Assembly: GCA_001643675.2 (NCBI GenBank)
Contig: LSRY02000009.1
Coordinates: 753,501 to 817,500, forward strand
Direction: 5' to 3'
DNA length: 64,000 nt
Source of the DNA: Monocercomonoides exilis
Lineage: Eukaryota; Preaxostyla; Oxymonadida; Polymastigidae
Shown: one piece after another, positions 1 to 10,495 of the stretch
How the letters are laid out: each line of letters opens with the position of its first letter
How positions within the stretch are numbered: position 1 is the first letter of the stretch
Notes under the pieces: generated by a model
The model's input: only the letters and a program-made list of their open reading frames with translations
Databases searched by the model: none
What the model was told of the DNA's origin: nothing
Translations under genes and position numbers: made by a program

Positions 1-870
1 TATGAATTTTTTTATTTATTTTGAAAATTAAACGAAAGGAACTTTTCAAAAAAATATTGACATATCTTTTTGCTATATAAGTGGCTAAGAGGTTCAAATT
101 ATGTTTGAAGCAGTTGATCTGAAGGACAGCAATACTGATTTGCACTAAATGCTATGGCAGGCCAGCTCTGTTTTTGCTTTTCTTCCTGTTCCCAGAACTC
201 TTTTCGATTTTCATCTTTTGTTCGTTTTGTTCGCTAATAGCTAGTTCAATTCAATGAAACCATCTCTTCCATTAACCGCCTCTGCATATTTTTCTTCGTC
301 AAGTGCTAATCCAGCAGTTAATCCTTCTTTATCTACTTTGAAAAAAGCGTGACTTTTTCATTAATTCAACAGCTGCTTCTCGTCTTCCAATTGTCTTTTT
401 CATGTTCTAATGCAGTTCAATTGTTGGCCACTGGATTCAGCCGATTGGCAATGTTTTTGAAAGATCATTTTAGGATGTGAAAGTACAGGATCAAGCTGCA
501 TGGAATGAATGCAGATAACACGGCAATATTTCTTTTTTCAATATTAACAAAGAAGGTGAACTGTTTCCAGATAGTATCATGAAATTGATAGTTTACTTAA
601 ATAATGAATTTATTTAATTATATATATTTGATTATGGCTTTTGTGTGTTTTTATTTCATCTTCAAAATGAAAAATATGTGTTGCTTTCTCTTTTTTTGAA
701 ATTTTTGTTTTTTAATTTTCGTAGTTGACGCTTCAGAAGAATAAAATTCTCAAAATGTCAAAACTTTATTTCTCGTTCATGAAAATTAAAATTCAATAAA
801 GACATAAAGTCAAAAAAATTCTTTTGATTATAATTATTGAAAATTAATTATCACTTTTATGAAAATTGAA
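1..870. other. AT-rich stretch without a recognisable gene
   Basis: No open frame with protein-like composition is seen on either strand. The stretch is AT-rich with scattered homopolymers and ends just before a long A run. Confidence 0.5.
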
Positions 871-880
871 TTGAGTGTTG

Positions 881-882
<2 letters not shown>

Positions 883-937
<55 letters not shown>
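883..937 (+). repeat. Poly(A) homopolymer, 55 nt
   Basis: An uninterrupted run of 55 A. Two other runs of nearly the same length lie at 22889-22943 (T) and 44276-44332 (A). It could be a slippage tract or the tail scar of a retrotransposed copy; no target-site duplication is evident. Confidence 0.95.
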
Positions 938-938
<1 letters not shown>

Positions 939-993
939 ACTCGACACTGGCTTATTTTTTCGACAGACATAGGTTGCCAAAAATTTCCTTATC

Positions 994-1170
994 GCAAAGA
1001 CCTACACTTGAGTTCAAAAATTCTTATTTGGGACAAAATTATTTGCTTTATGAATTTTGTTTCACACTATTCCAACTTATATTTTTCTCAACTTTTTTTC
1101 ATTTCTATATTTTATTTTGCACGATAATGTTAGTATTATAATCATACGATTGCAGAAAAAGTATGGAACA
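994..1170 (+). repeat. Dispersed repeat, copy 1
   Basis: This stretch resembles 31240-31425 in the same orientation. Shared blocks include GGGACAAAATT followed by TATGAATTTTGTT, then a run on TTTTTCTCAACTTTTTT and a TACGATTGCA block near the end. The copies are diverged, and neither keeps a common open frame. It is probably an old non-coding repeat or gene relic. Confidence 0.6.
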
Positions 1171-1265
1171 AATCTTTGTTTTTTTCATAAAAATTAAAAC
1201 TTCATCCCATTTATCCAAAATCAAATTAATTAATAATATGGTTTATCATTTGAATTTATAAGCAT

Positions 1266-1317
1266 GGTATGATCAACATTATTTTCGGATAGATCAACAT
1301 TAATTAAGGACAGACTG
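1266..1317 (+). mobile_element. Solo mariner-type terminal inverted repeat
   Basis: The block matches the right terminus of the transposon at 8006-10155, with the same two TGATCAACATTA-like units and the same outer end GGACAGACTG, followed directly by a TA as expected for this superfamily. No partner terminus or transposase was found to its left, so it is a relic end of another copy. Confidence 0.75.
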
Positions 1318-1501
1318 TAGTGATTTCGAACCATATTCTTATTTTATTTCAATTAAAATAGCTACAATAATAGCAACCAGTGCGATAATTTACATCAAAA
1401 ATGTGTCAGCCCGCGAATGGAATATGAATGAAAATGAAAAAATAATAATTCATCTTTCAGAAATTTGTATGTAAGCGATTCTTTTTTATGAGTATTTTTA
1501 T

Positions 1502-2050
1502 GTGATTCAACTCGTTAACGTCAAATGCTTGCTGTTCATTTCGTATGCAGCACAGGTCACGTATAGCAATCTGTTCCATGCATCGAACACAAACTCTGAA
1601 GCGAATATTAATCGAATATTAGTGGATGAAAAGCGAGAAACGAACGACACGCTTTTTCGGATGCAAATCCCACTGTATAATTCTCTCGCAAGTTCCACTT
1701 TCCGCACAGCATGTACAAATACAATGGGAAAGAGGGTGGCAGCTTTATGGGGTCATATTTTGGATGTTACACATTGCTGATTCAGATTAAGGTAGTAGAA
1801 GCAGTGGAGAAAGGGGAGGCAATGGTTTCATCCAAGGGCTTAACATGTCAACTTTGGATATGTTCAAATTGACATCGTGTGTGGCAAATGCACCGGAGAA
1901 ATAGAAGATCATCCGGCCGAATGAGATTGTGATTGTGGAGCAGACGCAGTGCATGCCACTTAAAGAGGAGATATTTGTAGAGGCGAAGCTTGATGCGCCC
2001 AGAGCAGCAAACTTTGTGGACCAGCAAGTGAACACAGCTATTTTCGGTAA
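1502..2050 (+). pseudogene. Broken coding fragment, unidentified
   Basis: Frame 1502-1780 is open for 92 codons and is followed by further protein-like sequence in a nearby frame (about 1829-2046). That piece includes a stretch reading RPNEIVIVEQTQ and LKEEIFVEAKLDAPRAANF and ends at a possible GTAAGT donor near 2046. An in-frame TAG near 1915 and frame changes break it. I do not recognise the family. It looks like decayed coding DNA; a heavily split gene is less likely. Confidence 0.35.
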
Positions 2051-2366
2051 GTTTTAGTTTTTTTCGTTCAAGATTGCCTGGATTCTCGAAGAAGAGGGAG
2101 GTCAGGAAAGCTGAAAAGAAGAAGGCAAAATATTTTGAGCTTGATTAAAGAAAAGAAAATAATTTCAAACAGATTGTCTTATGCAATGGTGAAGATTTGA
2201 AGCGATGTGGTGTGAGCTGAAATTTTCTTTTAATTATTACAAAGAATTTTTGTGCATTTATTTTTTTAAATAGATTTTTTTTTAATTTTTGTAATTTTTA
2301 GAACTTTTTTCATTATTTATCATGAACTTCCACTTTTTCTTGTGAGTTGATCGAATCGGTCATTTT

Positions 2367-3022
2367 GTGAATGCGCTTATTAACAATCTGCAGCACATTG
2401 CCTATCTGAACTACATCGGCAGAGAAATCATCGATTCACCCAATCTTTCCAATCAGATTGGACTCACTCAAACAATTGCTAATAAGCTCTGTCCAAGATA
2501 CGATGAAAGAGCAATTCATCATTTAATAAGGTTTGTAATTTTTTTTGATTATTGTTATTATTGTTTTTATCATATTTCTTGTTTTTCTATTTTTAACTTT
2601 TTCAAACCCTCATTTTTATTTTTACAATTAATTGATACGTAAACATATGAACCATCTCTTTTTTTGTTATAATTTCATTCAGTTTCTTCTTTTTAGAGTG
2701 GGCAATGGGTCTCCTCCACGATCACCTACCACCGTTTGTGTCATCATTGGAGTCAGAGCTGATGAAAAAGACTGAACCGGGAACCCTCTTCTGCGCATTT
2801 GGCTTCCACTATTGTCACTGTGTTGCGGCTGACTGTTCATTCCACATGAAACGAGACTTCCTCTTCTCACAGACCACTAAACATTTCTTCTCTTCGTCGT
2901 CAATGCCTTCTTCTTATTCTTCCTTCTCAAATCAGTCATCCACAAACCGTTTTGTTGTTTCAATGATCAAAAAAGTCAAATGCACATCGCAAAAAGCAGG
3001 AATTATCTCCTCTTTCCAATAA
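2367..3022 (+). pseudogene. Broken coding fragments, unidentified
   Basis: The first piece (about 2367-2531) has a conserved look (GREIIDSPNLSNQIGLTQ; CPRYDERAIHHLIR) and ends exactly at a GTTTGT donor-like site, the form used by other introns here. A possible acceptor lies near 2697. Continuation in the matching phase runs into stops, while another frame stays open to 3022 (105 codons, Ser-rich end). No family is recognised. It is probably part of the same decayed locus as the neighbouring fragments. Confidence 0.3.
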
Positions 3023-3622
3023 AAGTTCTCCTCTTTTAACTGTCACTCCATATCTTCTGTGAATAACACTCCATTCAAACACCACAATTCTCCTTCTCCT
3101 CCTCTCTTCTTTCTTACTTTGCCTCAAAAAATAATTTCAGCTTCCACCAAATGCTCTCTTTCCTCAAATATCTTCAACAGATAAAACATCTTTTTTGTGT
3201 AACATCACAAGCACAAATAGAGCTGCCACGAGCTGTCAACATGTTGATTCTTGCAGATCATCTATGTCTTCAAGTTCATCACAACGTTCTTCTTCTTCTT
3301 CTTTGATTTCCTCCTCCTGCTGAAGGGATATCAATGGACAGATCGCTCAATTCTTCCCATCGTATTCATATGTTTTCACGCCTGAAGCGCATTCCTTAAT
3401 CAAAAAAGTTGTATCTTCCTTCCTATCTCCAAACTTTGCACCACCGCTGCTGGGCGTTTCAAGCACAGGTATTTATTAACAAAAAGACAATAGACAGAAA
3501 AATGGAGTCTTTTGCATCATTTTTCTTCTATTACTTACACCAGCGTCGGATGATGTGTTGAAGAAATTATTGTTCCCATATGAGAAATGCATAAATGATA
3601 AAAGGTTGGGTAATGCAAGATA

Positions 3623-3997
3623 ATGACAGAGAAGGAGAGAGAGAAGGAGAAGTGGAAGGAGAGACCGAAAGAGAGAGAGAAGGAAAAGGAAAAGAGAAAG
3701 AGAAACGAGAGAAATTTCCTAGTTTTAAGACTGTTAGGCGATTGGGTAGAGCATCTTGACACAGACGAGGCAGTCGATGAATGTGGAGTCAATCCATTGA
3801 CACTCGAAAACTACTCATCTTCCAACACCATCAACACATTTGGTTTTCTTGATTATGCAACCAATCTCATTGACGACTTTCTCTTTGAGCAATTACTGAA
3901 CAATGGCGATGGCATTCTGCGAAGAAGATTCAGTTCGCTTGCAAACAGCCTCATTTCGAGCAGAGAATTGTCTGTTTTTCAGTCAGATGCGATCTGA
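3623..3997 (+). pseudogene. Broken coding fragment after a GA-rich repeat
   Basis: A 124-codon frame. The first 30 codons are a GAGA-rich repeat translating as Lys/Glu/Arg. The remainder (from about 3720) is more protein-like, with an acidic and hydrophobic mix including LGDWVEHLDTDEAVDECG. It ends without continuity into the next block. It lies in the same orientation as the fragments on both sides, suggesting one large decayed gene. Confidence 0.3.
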
Positions 3998-4284
3998 ATC
4001 CATCTTATGTGCATCGAAGACAAAGACTGAGAAAAAGCAATCAAAATTCAACACAAACCTTTTTGACTCATTCAATTGCTGGCGTTGGCACATCAACAGG
4101 CACATCTCCTTCTTCATTGCCGATGAATCCTTTCTTTCTCTTCCTCAATCATCTCCTTCACCCTCTCCTTCAACTTCCTCTTCCTCCTCTTCATCATCCC
4201 AATATATTCCAGTGGTAAAAGGGATTTCTCTCCGCACCAGATCACCTCATAGCTTAGAGATTTCCTGCTCTCCGCATAAGAGCT

Positions 4285-5105
4285 ATGCTTCCTCTCCTCC
4301 GCAGACGCTATCTCAACCGCTGTGCACAATTGGCTGCTGCTTCTTGTGCCTCACGTTCTTCTTCTTCCTCCTCCTCCTCCTCCACTTCTTCTTCTTCATC
4401 ATTGCTTCGTTCTTCAAGAAACAGATTTCTGACAGGCAAAGAGCAGCAGATGAGGAGGATGCAGCAACAGTTCGGAAGAAGAAGGAAAAGACAATATTTT
4501 GTTCTCCCTCCAGATGCATTTGAGGCGCTGCCGCTGTTTGCAAAGTTTCGGATGGTGGAGCGGTATGCGGAGAATCTGGAGAAGAGGAAGAGAGAAAGAG
4601 AGAGAGCGAAGGAAAGAGAGAGAGAGAAGCAAGGAATGAGAGAAGAGAGGGGAAAAAAAACAAGAGAGCTGATAAAGTTGAGGAAGGAATTGAAACCTAC
4701 AAATGATGAAAATAACAATGATGATGAAAAAGAAAAAAAATGAAAAACAGAAGAAAACGAGAGTTTATCATTGATTGGAAGAGAATCTTTGAAAAAAAAC
4801 GAAGAAAAATGAAGATAGTGAATGCCTTTCCGACAGCTCCATCATCAGTGATGAAGAAGAGCGAACAGATGAGACACAAACAGAGAGAGAAACAGAGGTT
4901 GATGCGAAGGTATTACCAGGCGCTTGAGCTTCAACGTGATTCTGTTGTGAATGAGGTGCTTTTGATGGTCAGACCAAACCTGCTGCTTTCTCCAGAGCCG
5001 ATTGATGAGTCGATAAAAAGACCAGGAATGAGTGGGAATGCTTCAAAAATGAGGGGGATGGCGAAAAGGATGAGAAAGAAGAGAAAGAAGAGAAAACTTC
5101 TTTGA
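4285..5105 (+). pseudogene. Two abutting Lys/Glu-rich frames, likely one broken gene
   Basis: Frame 4285-4743 (152 codons) has a Ser run (about residues 25-41), then QYFVLPPDAFEALPLFAKF and a charged helix rich in KRERER. It stops at a TGA overlapping the ATG of frame 4740-5105 (121 codons), which continues with similar composition and contains PNLLLSPEPIDESIKRPGMS. The overlap and shared composition suggest one frameshifted gene. Function is unknown. The long charged segments would form a single alpha helix or coiled coil. Confidence 0.35.
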
Positions 5106-5423
5106 ATGAAAATGGAAACAAGGAAGAAGTTGAAGGCGATGAAGATGACTGAAAAGAAGAGGATCAAGAAGTGATTTTGGAGGATTCAATGAACAACCGC
5201 AAAGAAGTTGCTTGAAAAGCAAAGACAATAAAAAAGAAGCAGAAAAGAGTGCAAACGCCAAAGAATCCATAAAAAATGACAAAAAACTTGAAACGAACAA
5301 CAATGAGCCAAAACCAGAGCCACTTTCATCGCAAGTCCTGCAAAAACAGCAGCAACAGAACGCAAAGCAATCACATTCCCCAAAGCCTAAACAATATTCT
5401 TAGAAAGAGAAACCTTTGGAACG

Positions 5424-6149
5424 ATGCACTTAACACGAGGGAAGCGAATGGACGGCGGATGGAGAGGAGTCGGAGGGAGAGCGTTGATTGTGTACAGCCA
5501 AGAGATGGAGATGGGAAGAGGAGCTGTTGGTGCACCTATAACTCCACTGTCACCTGCTGTTGGAGGAGGAGGAATTGGAGGAGGAGGAGGGGTGACGTTG
5601 GGTGTGATGGGGATGAAGGATTTGAACAAAGAAGTGACAAGGGCGATGCAAGATGAGTTTCAGAATGAGAAAGGGAAAGTGGACGATGAAGAAGCAAAGA
5701 TCATGTTCAGTTCATTGGAATCTGATGATCAGAGAGAAAAACTGCTTCGGCTGATGAAACTGTGGGAGATACAAAAGAAGAAGAAGGAGAAAAAAGAAAA
5801 GCGGGATCGCAGGAAAATGGAGAAAGAAGAAAAAGACAAGAATCTGTTTAGCAGCATCCAAGGAATATTATAAAAACATCTTGAGACCAACCAGAAGGAG
5901 AATAAAATGGCAAGCGATGCGCAACAAGAGGCGAAAGAAAGCCAAACGCCAATTTTGACAAGAGAGCGGAAATTGGACTGCATGTTGAATGATTTAGCGA
6001 ATTCTGACCTGGAAGATTTGAGCGATGAACTGGATGTGCCCTGCCGTTATGTGCGAATCAAAAGCGAGGAAAAAGGGCAATTTGTGTGGAAGATGAGGAA
6101 AGTGCCTGTGTATGCAGAAGTCGACGCGATGCAGACGAGAACGCGGTGA
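5424..6149 (+). pseudogene. Charged coding fragments, continuation of the broken gene
   Basis: Frame 5424-5873 (149 codons) has a Gly-rich turn (about residues 46-60) and then a charged helical segment with EAKIMFSSLESDDQREKLLR. Frame 5907-6149 (80 codons) contains LNDLANSDLEDLSDELDVP and YVRIKSEEKGQFVWKMRK. Stops separate them and no splice pair clearly joins them. The same strand and composition tie them to 3.6-5.1 kb. Function is not recognised. Confidence 0.3.
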
Positions 6150-6726
6150 TCTGATGAGCGCACTGAAGAGCGGGCTGAGGCAGAGCAGGGCGGAGTTGAG
6201 AAGAGGAAGGGGGACGAAGTGGAGGGGATGGTGGCCATACAAAGAGGAAGCAGAAGCGACACACAGGAAGGGAAGGAAAGGAGCAGGGAAAGGATCACCT
6301 CTGCTGTTTCAGAAGGAGAATGGGAAAAGAACATTCAGTCAGAACAGCGAGCCTGGGAGAAGAGATGCGTTGTCAAAAGTCTTTTCGTCGCTGTCGTTTA
6401 CAAAGTTGGCTTCTTTCTTCACATCGCACAATTCAATGGCAATGGATCTGATACAGAAATACCATGCACTCAATTTGGTTGTGCCTTTTAATTCAGCTGC
6501 CGATTTTACTTCGAATACAAACATTGCTCTTCATCCTCTTTCTCATTGAACTTCTTCACTTGTGAATTCGTTTTTGTTTATGAACATCCAACCGCAATCT
6601 TCTCCTTCCCTCTTGTCTCAAGCTGTTCATCCATCTTCTGCTAATTTTGCTTCTCCTGGATCACTTCCTCCACTTTCACTGCCTGCTCCTTCTTCGTCTA
6701 CTTCTTTTTCATTCAACTCTCCTTGA
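6112..6726 (+). pseudogene. Ser/Pro-rich fragment with an internal stop
   Basis: Frame 6112-6549 ends at a TGA, but the same frame continues past it for about 59 more codons of Ser/Pro-rich sequence (SSPSLLSQAVHPSSANF) to a second TGA at about 6726. Continuity of composition across the first TGA points to a nonsense mutation. It is the last piece of the decayed 1.5-6.7 kb locus. Confidence 0.35.
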
Positions 6727-7209
6727 ATTCGGAGTCAGACCTCATCTTTCGTTGCTATTTGGAAAGATACAAAGAAATACTTATTCAAATAACGAATATC
6801 AGCCGAAATTATAAGACATGGAAATTATTTAATATAACGCTAAGAAAAGCATGCACGTTATCAACAAGAAAATGATTCTGGCTTTTTCATTTGGAAGCTG
6901 AAGCATTTGAAGTGAAAAGAAAAAGTATTCAAGCTATTTTTGTTTGGAATGGCTGGGTTCCAAAATAGTCAATGGCAGATTTCGCAGCTACGAAGCAACA
7001 GCGAGTTGCAGGAAATGAAAGCATGAGGGAAACTGATTCAGAGGAAAAGGCTTAAGTGAAGAGAAATTATATGAATTCTAGCGCAAATCTGAAAGATTGT
7101 TGGAATAAGAATATAGAATAAAATATTATCTGAAGAAAATTGTCTGAAATATATGAATATATTCTTTTTGAAGATACGAAAACAATGAATTATTTTTCTT
7201 GAGCTTAAT
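6727..7209. other. No gene recognised
   Basis: AT-rich sequence with only short open frames. Nothing conserved is seen on either strand. Confidence 0.5.
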
Positions 7210-7560
7210 TTATAGTTGATGGAGAAGAGAAAATAAATGAAGAAATAGTTGATGAAATTGAAATATTTTATTTGATGAAAATAGAAGGAAAAATAAAGAA
7301 ATTAGAAAAAGGTTATCATTTCCAGTGATTTTTGTGTTAACTGCGCTGAAGGTGAGTGTTTGAGTTGGAACAAATGTTGAGGAAAGGAGGGTGAGAGAGG
7401 CGTCTTGGAGGAGGGAAATGAAGCTGGTGAGAGCACACTCGATGGTGGCACATGGGGTCTGTTGGGGTCTGCCACAGGCATCAGCATCAGTTCCTCTGTT
7501 AGAAACGATTTTATTCAAAGCGATGAAGATGATCCAGATATTGAACTTGACTTTATCCAA
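7210..7560 (-). pseudogene. Fragment of a pectin-lyase-like repeat protein
   Basis: The minus-strand frame contains a Cys-spaced motif reading GTDADACGRPQQTPCATIE, then an alternating polar/hydrophobic stretch (LTLLSSTFVPTQTLTFSAV). This resembles the N-terminal repeat of large right-handed beta-helix surface proteins I recall as abundant in oxymonads (G-x-D-x-C-G ... PC-x-TI). Only about 60 residues remain, against proteins that usually exceed 1,000. The tail is low-complexity AT-rich sequence, so this is a relic. Family assignment is from memory of the motif. Confidence 0.45.
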
Positions 7561-8003
7561 TGTTCCACTATTTCGTTTAACGCTTGATGAATTCGATGAA
7601 ACGAATAAAATGAATGGAAATTTGTTGGCCTAATAAAGGAAAGGGAAAAAATAGAAAAATGACTTTTATTGTTCAATTAGTTTCAATAATTTTGTTTTCC
7701 TTTCATTTTTTCTGTTCTTTTTATAAGCTTTCTCTTTGCAATGTTGTATTTTTCCAATTATGAACTTGCAATTTTTTCTTTTGAAGTTTTATTTTTTTAT
7801 TTTTGGCTAATTTTTATTGAACTTGATCAAAAAAATCTTTTCGCACTGAAATTATCAAAAAGGTATGTTTTTTCGAATATAACAATAAAACAAATATATA
7901 TTACAGAAATAAAAGCTAAATACTCGTAATTAATCTAAAAACTCTTTGATCATCAAATACCACAATAGATTTTATTTTTTCTATTTTTGATCTTTTTTAA
8001 TGA
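7561..8003. other. No gene recognised; flank of transposon
   Basis: AT-rich sequence. It ends at the TA dinucleotide (8004-8005) that flanks the mariner-type element. Confidence 0.5.
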
Positions 8004-8005
8004 TA

Positions 8006-8057
8006 CAGTCTGTCCGTAATTAATGTTGATCTGTCCAAAAATAATGTTGATCATACC
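8006..8057 (+). repeat. Left terminal inverted repeat
   Basis: Matches the reverse complement of 10104-10155 at about 49 of 52 positions. The outer end is preceded by TA. Confidence 0.9.
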
Positions 8058-8810
8058 GTAAAGTTAAAAAATAATTGCAGAGCCATTATTAATAGAGAAT
8101 AAAAACAAAAGAAGAAGTGTTAACAAACTGGTTCCTTTTTAATTGTTTCTTTAAAATGATTGACATTTGAGATACAATTTATGAAAATACACACGTTGCA
8201 TTCACGTTTGCATTTCATTTCGATTGTTCCTTTGTGATCAATGTTTGATTGTGTTTCTTTTTTTTATTTCTTGATCTTTCAATAACCTTCAGTTTCTATG
8301 AACAGGATATAATCAATTTGTTATTGTGTTTTGTTTCAAACTTCTTGAATGCGGAAAAAGCTTGAATTTATGATAATATTGAAATCATTTTGCATCATAT
8401 TTCATTTGATGGTTCGAAATCAATAATCTATTGTTTTTCTTTGTTAATTTGCAACATGAAAGATGCCCTAAAGATTTTTATTTATCATTTATGATTTTTA
8501 TTCAAGAATTGCTTTATTTTTAAAGAATATTCACATTCACTATTTTTGTTTGAAAATTTTATCATAGGAATATGTCTGACTTTATTTCGATTTATAAATA
8601 GAGAAATATATAACTTAAAAACTTTTTCATCATTTTCATTTTTTATTCAATCATTTTTTTAAACTTTAAAACAAAACAAAGAATACTCATAATTATTATT
8701 TTTTCTTTTATTTCATTAGTGAATATTGAAAATGTTTAAACTTGTTTAAATGAAAAAAGTCAAAGATTGTGAGTTAAACATTACAAATCCTTTTTTTCCA
8801 AAACCACAGG

Positions 8811-10058
8811 TCACGCATCGTTTTCCACATGCATAATTGTTTTTCTAGCAACGCGTGCTGAAATTTTCTGAAAAGATTGAAGCATTGTAGATATAAAATG
8901 AGACTCATCCTCCCATTTCAACGAGTTTTCTTCGACTTGGGCTTTCCAGATTCCAAAAATGTTTTCGATAGGATTTAGATCAGGGGAGTAAGCAGCATTA
9001 AACAGAACTTTGTATCCAGACTGTAAAATAATTTCATCAGTATTCACATGATGAATCGACGCATTGTCCATGACAATAACTGAAGATTCAAATGATTTTA
9101 TGGATAGCAAGAATCTTTTCAAATACGCTTCAAATAGTTCGTGGTCTATTATTCCTCGAACCACTTCTGTGTATCCCATTCCGTTCATTGAAATTGAAGT
9201 GATGGCAGTGATAGATTGAAACAAAGGAGGAGGAGGAACAAGCACTTTATCCCCCTTTTCCGACCATCCGTACTTTCTAATGCAGCTTATGTTCCAAGAA
9301 GTCTCGTCAATAAAAAAAGGAACAGCACCATCCCGCTGATATTGGAAAAGCTTCTCCACAAAGTTTATTCTTTGGAGTTTATTTTCTTCAGAATTGCCAG
9401 CTGACGGTCGCACAGTAATTCTTTTAAAAGAAAACAACGGAAACTTGTGTGTCTCACTGTTTCTTTCTGTCAAAATTTTATGAACCGAAGATTTTCCAAT
9501 AGAATGGCCTGCATTTGTCATTTCGTGTGCAACTTTTCTCAAAGTTGTTAGCGGGTTAAGTTTCATTTTTTCTCTAACTATTTTATCCAAAGTGTCATTA
9601 TCGACTATTCTTTTTATTCCTCTTTTTTTAAACGGTTGTGTAATTTCCACACCAACCTGCAACTTTGATAAATACCTTGCAGTTGTAATTGTTGTGAGCA
9701 AGCATTCTTTGGCATACCATAATTCTGTCTTTGTCTGACCATGAACACGAAACAAATCCGCAAGCTTTCTTCTTTTTTCCAACGTAGCTGGAGTGTAGGG
9801 TTTTTTGTTGATAAACGTTTCAGAATCATAAGCTTTTTGTATTTGTTCGTTTTTTTGTACTTCGGTTTCTTTTTTCTTCAATTCTGCTCTCATGCGAATT
9901 ACATGGTGAATACTGTCTTCCAGGGGATGAGCGAAGGGCATTATGACTGGCCTGTCACTGTATTCTTCTGCATTTGGAACATTTTGAGTGATCAAATGTT
10001 TTTTTATGTCGCTTGAGCATTCAATAAATAAATATTGCTCATAAAGATATTTTTTCAC
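8811..10058 (-). CDS. DDE transposase, IS630/Tc1/mariner superfamily
   Basis: A 415-residue transposase that should cut and re-join the ends of its own element at TA targets in the nucleus. The N-terminal half (about residues 85-215) has helix-turn-helix-like segments (TPATLEKRRKLADLF; LTTLRKVAHEMTNAGHSIG) for end binding. The catalytic core shows FIDETSWN (Asp251), VIVMDNASIHH (Asp331) and YSPDLNPIENIF (Glu365), a DDE triad with 33 residues between the last two. GWSEKGDK and SPDLNPIEN are hallmark motifs. The frame is complete with an ATG start and lies wholly inside the inverted repeats, with long AT-rich untranslated flanks. No stop or frameshift is seen, so activity is possible. Confidence 0.93.
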   Translation of the reverse strand: MKKYLYEQYLFIECSSDIKKHLITQNVPNAEEYSDRPVIMPFAHPLEDSIHHVIRMRAELKKKETEVQKNEQIQKAYDSETFINKKPYTPATLEKRRKLADLFRVHGQTKTELWYAKECLLTTITTARYLSKLQVGVEITQPFKKRGIKRIVDNDTLDKIVREKMKLNPLTTLRKVAHEMTNAGHSIGKSSVHKILTERNSETHKFPLFSFKRITVRPSAGNSEENKLQRINFVEKLFQYQRDGAVPFFIDETSWNISCIRKYGWSEKGDKVLVPPPPLFQSITAITSISMNGMGYTEVVRGIIDHELFEAYLKRFLLSIKSFESSVIVMDNASIHHVNTDEIILQSGYKVLFNAAYSPDLNPIENIFGIWKAQVEENSLKWEDESHFISTMLQSFQKISARVARKTIMHVENDA

Positions 10059-10103
10059 TGTTATTATCAGATATTAAGGTTTTAAAAATTTAACACAATT
10101 GAA

Positions 10104-10155
10104 GGTTTGATCAACATTATTTTTGGACAGATCAATAATAATTACGGACAGACTG
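10104..10155 (-). repeat. Right terminal inverted repeat
   Basis: Reverse complement of the left end with about three mismatches. The outer end is followed by TA at 10156-10157. Confidence 0.9.
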
Positions 10156-10210
10156 TATCAAAAAAAATCACCCATATTCAAAAATAGAAAAAACAAAATA
10201 ATCTAAATTT

Positions 10211-10495
10211 TCAGACCATTGCTTGAATATACTTCAGTCGGACTATTTTTTTATCGGACAGAAGGGCAATCTCCTGATTTATAACTGTTTCTAATTGGTT
10301 TTTAATAATAATTACAGGTCTGCCTATTTTGCCAACTTGTTGTTTTGCTTTCAAAGCAAACATTCCTCTATCCCATGCTCCGTTAGAAATAGCGTTGGAT
10401 CCCACAGCAGCTTTCCATGTGACATTATGTTTCTTTTTGATTTCAAAGACTTTTTGTGAAGGGGATGTTTGATTTCGGTAATCTGATGTTGCCAT
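10211..10495 (-). pseudogene. Possible N-terminal fragment of a pogo-type transposase
   Basis: A 94-residue frame with an ATG start, containing a basic segment ending in KIGRP followed by VIIIKNQLETVINQEIALLS. A GRP motif before a second helix-turn-helix is common in pogo/CENP-B-type transposases, so I read it as that DNA-binding region. It ends in TGA with no catalytic domain after it. Just beyond it the sequence AATCACCCATATTCA (about 10168-10182) recurs at 23589-23603 by the other pogo-like remnant, which supports a transposon origin. The mariner element inserted a few tens of bases away. Confidence 0.4.

Larger units (their letters stand above)
8006..10155 (-). mobile_element. Tc1/mariner-IS630-type DNA transposon, apparently complete
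   Basis: The 2,150-bp element is bounded by about 52-bp terminal inverted repeats (8006-8057 and 10104-10155) starting CAGTCTGTCCGTAATTA and differing at about three positions. TA flanks both ends (8004-8005 and 10156-10157), the target duplication typical of this superfamily. Each end holds two TGATC-containing sub-units that may be transposase-binding sites. The single transposase gene is intact on the minus strand. A solo end of the same family lies at 1266-1317. Intact ends plus an intact frame suggest recent insertion. Confidence 0.9.

Noticed and set aside
2367-6149. Identity of the decayed locus as a TFIID TAF1-like gene
   Set aside because: A PPFVSSLE-like string and charged helices gave a weak impression only; no conserved domain could be followed.
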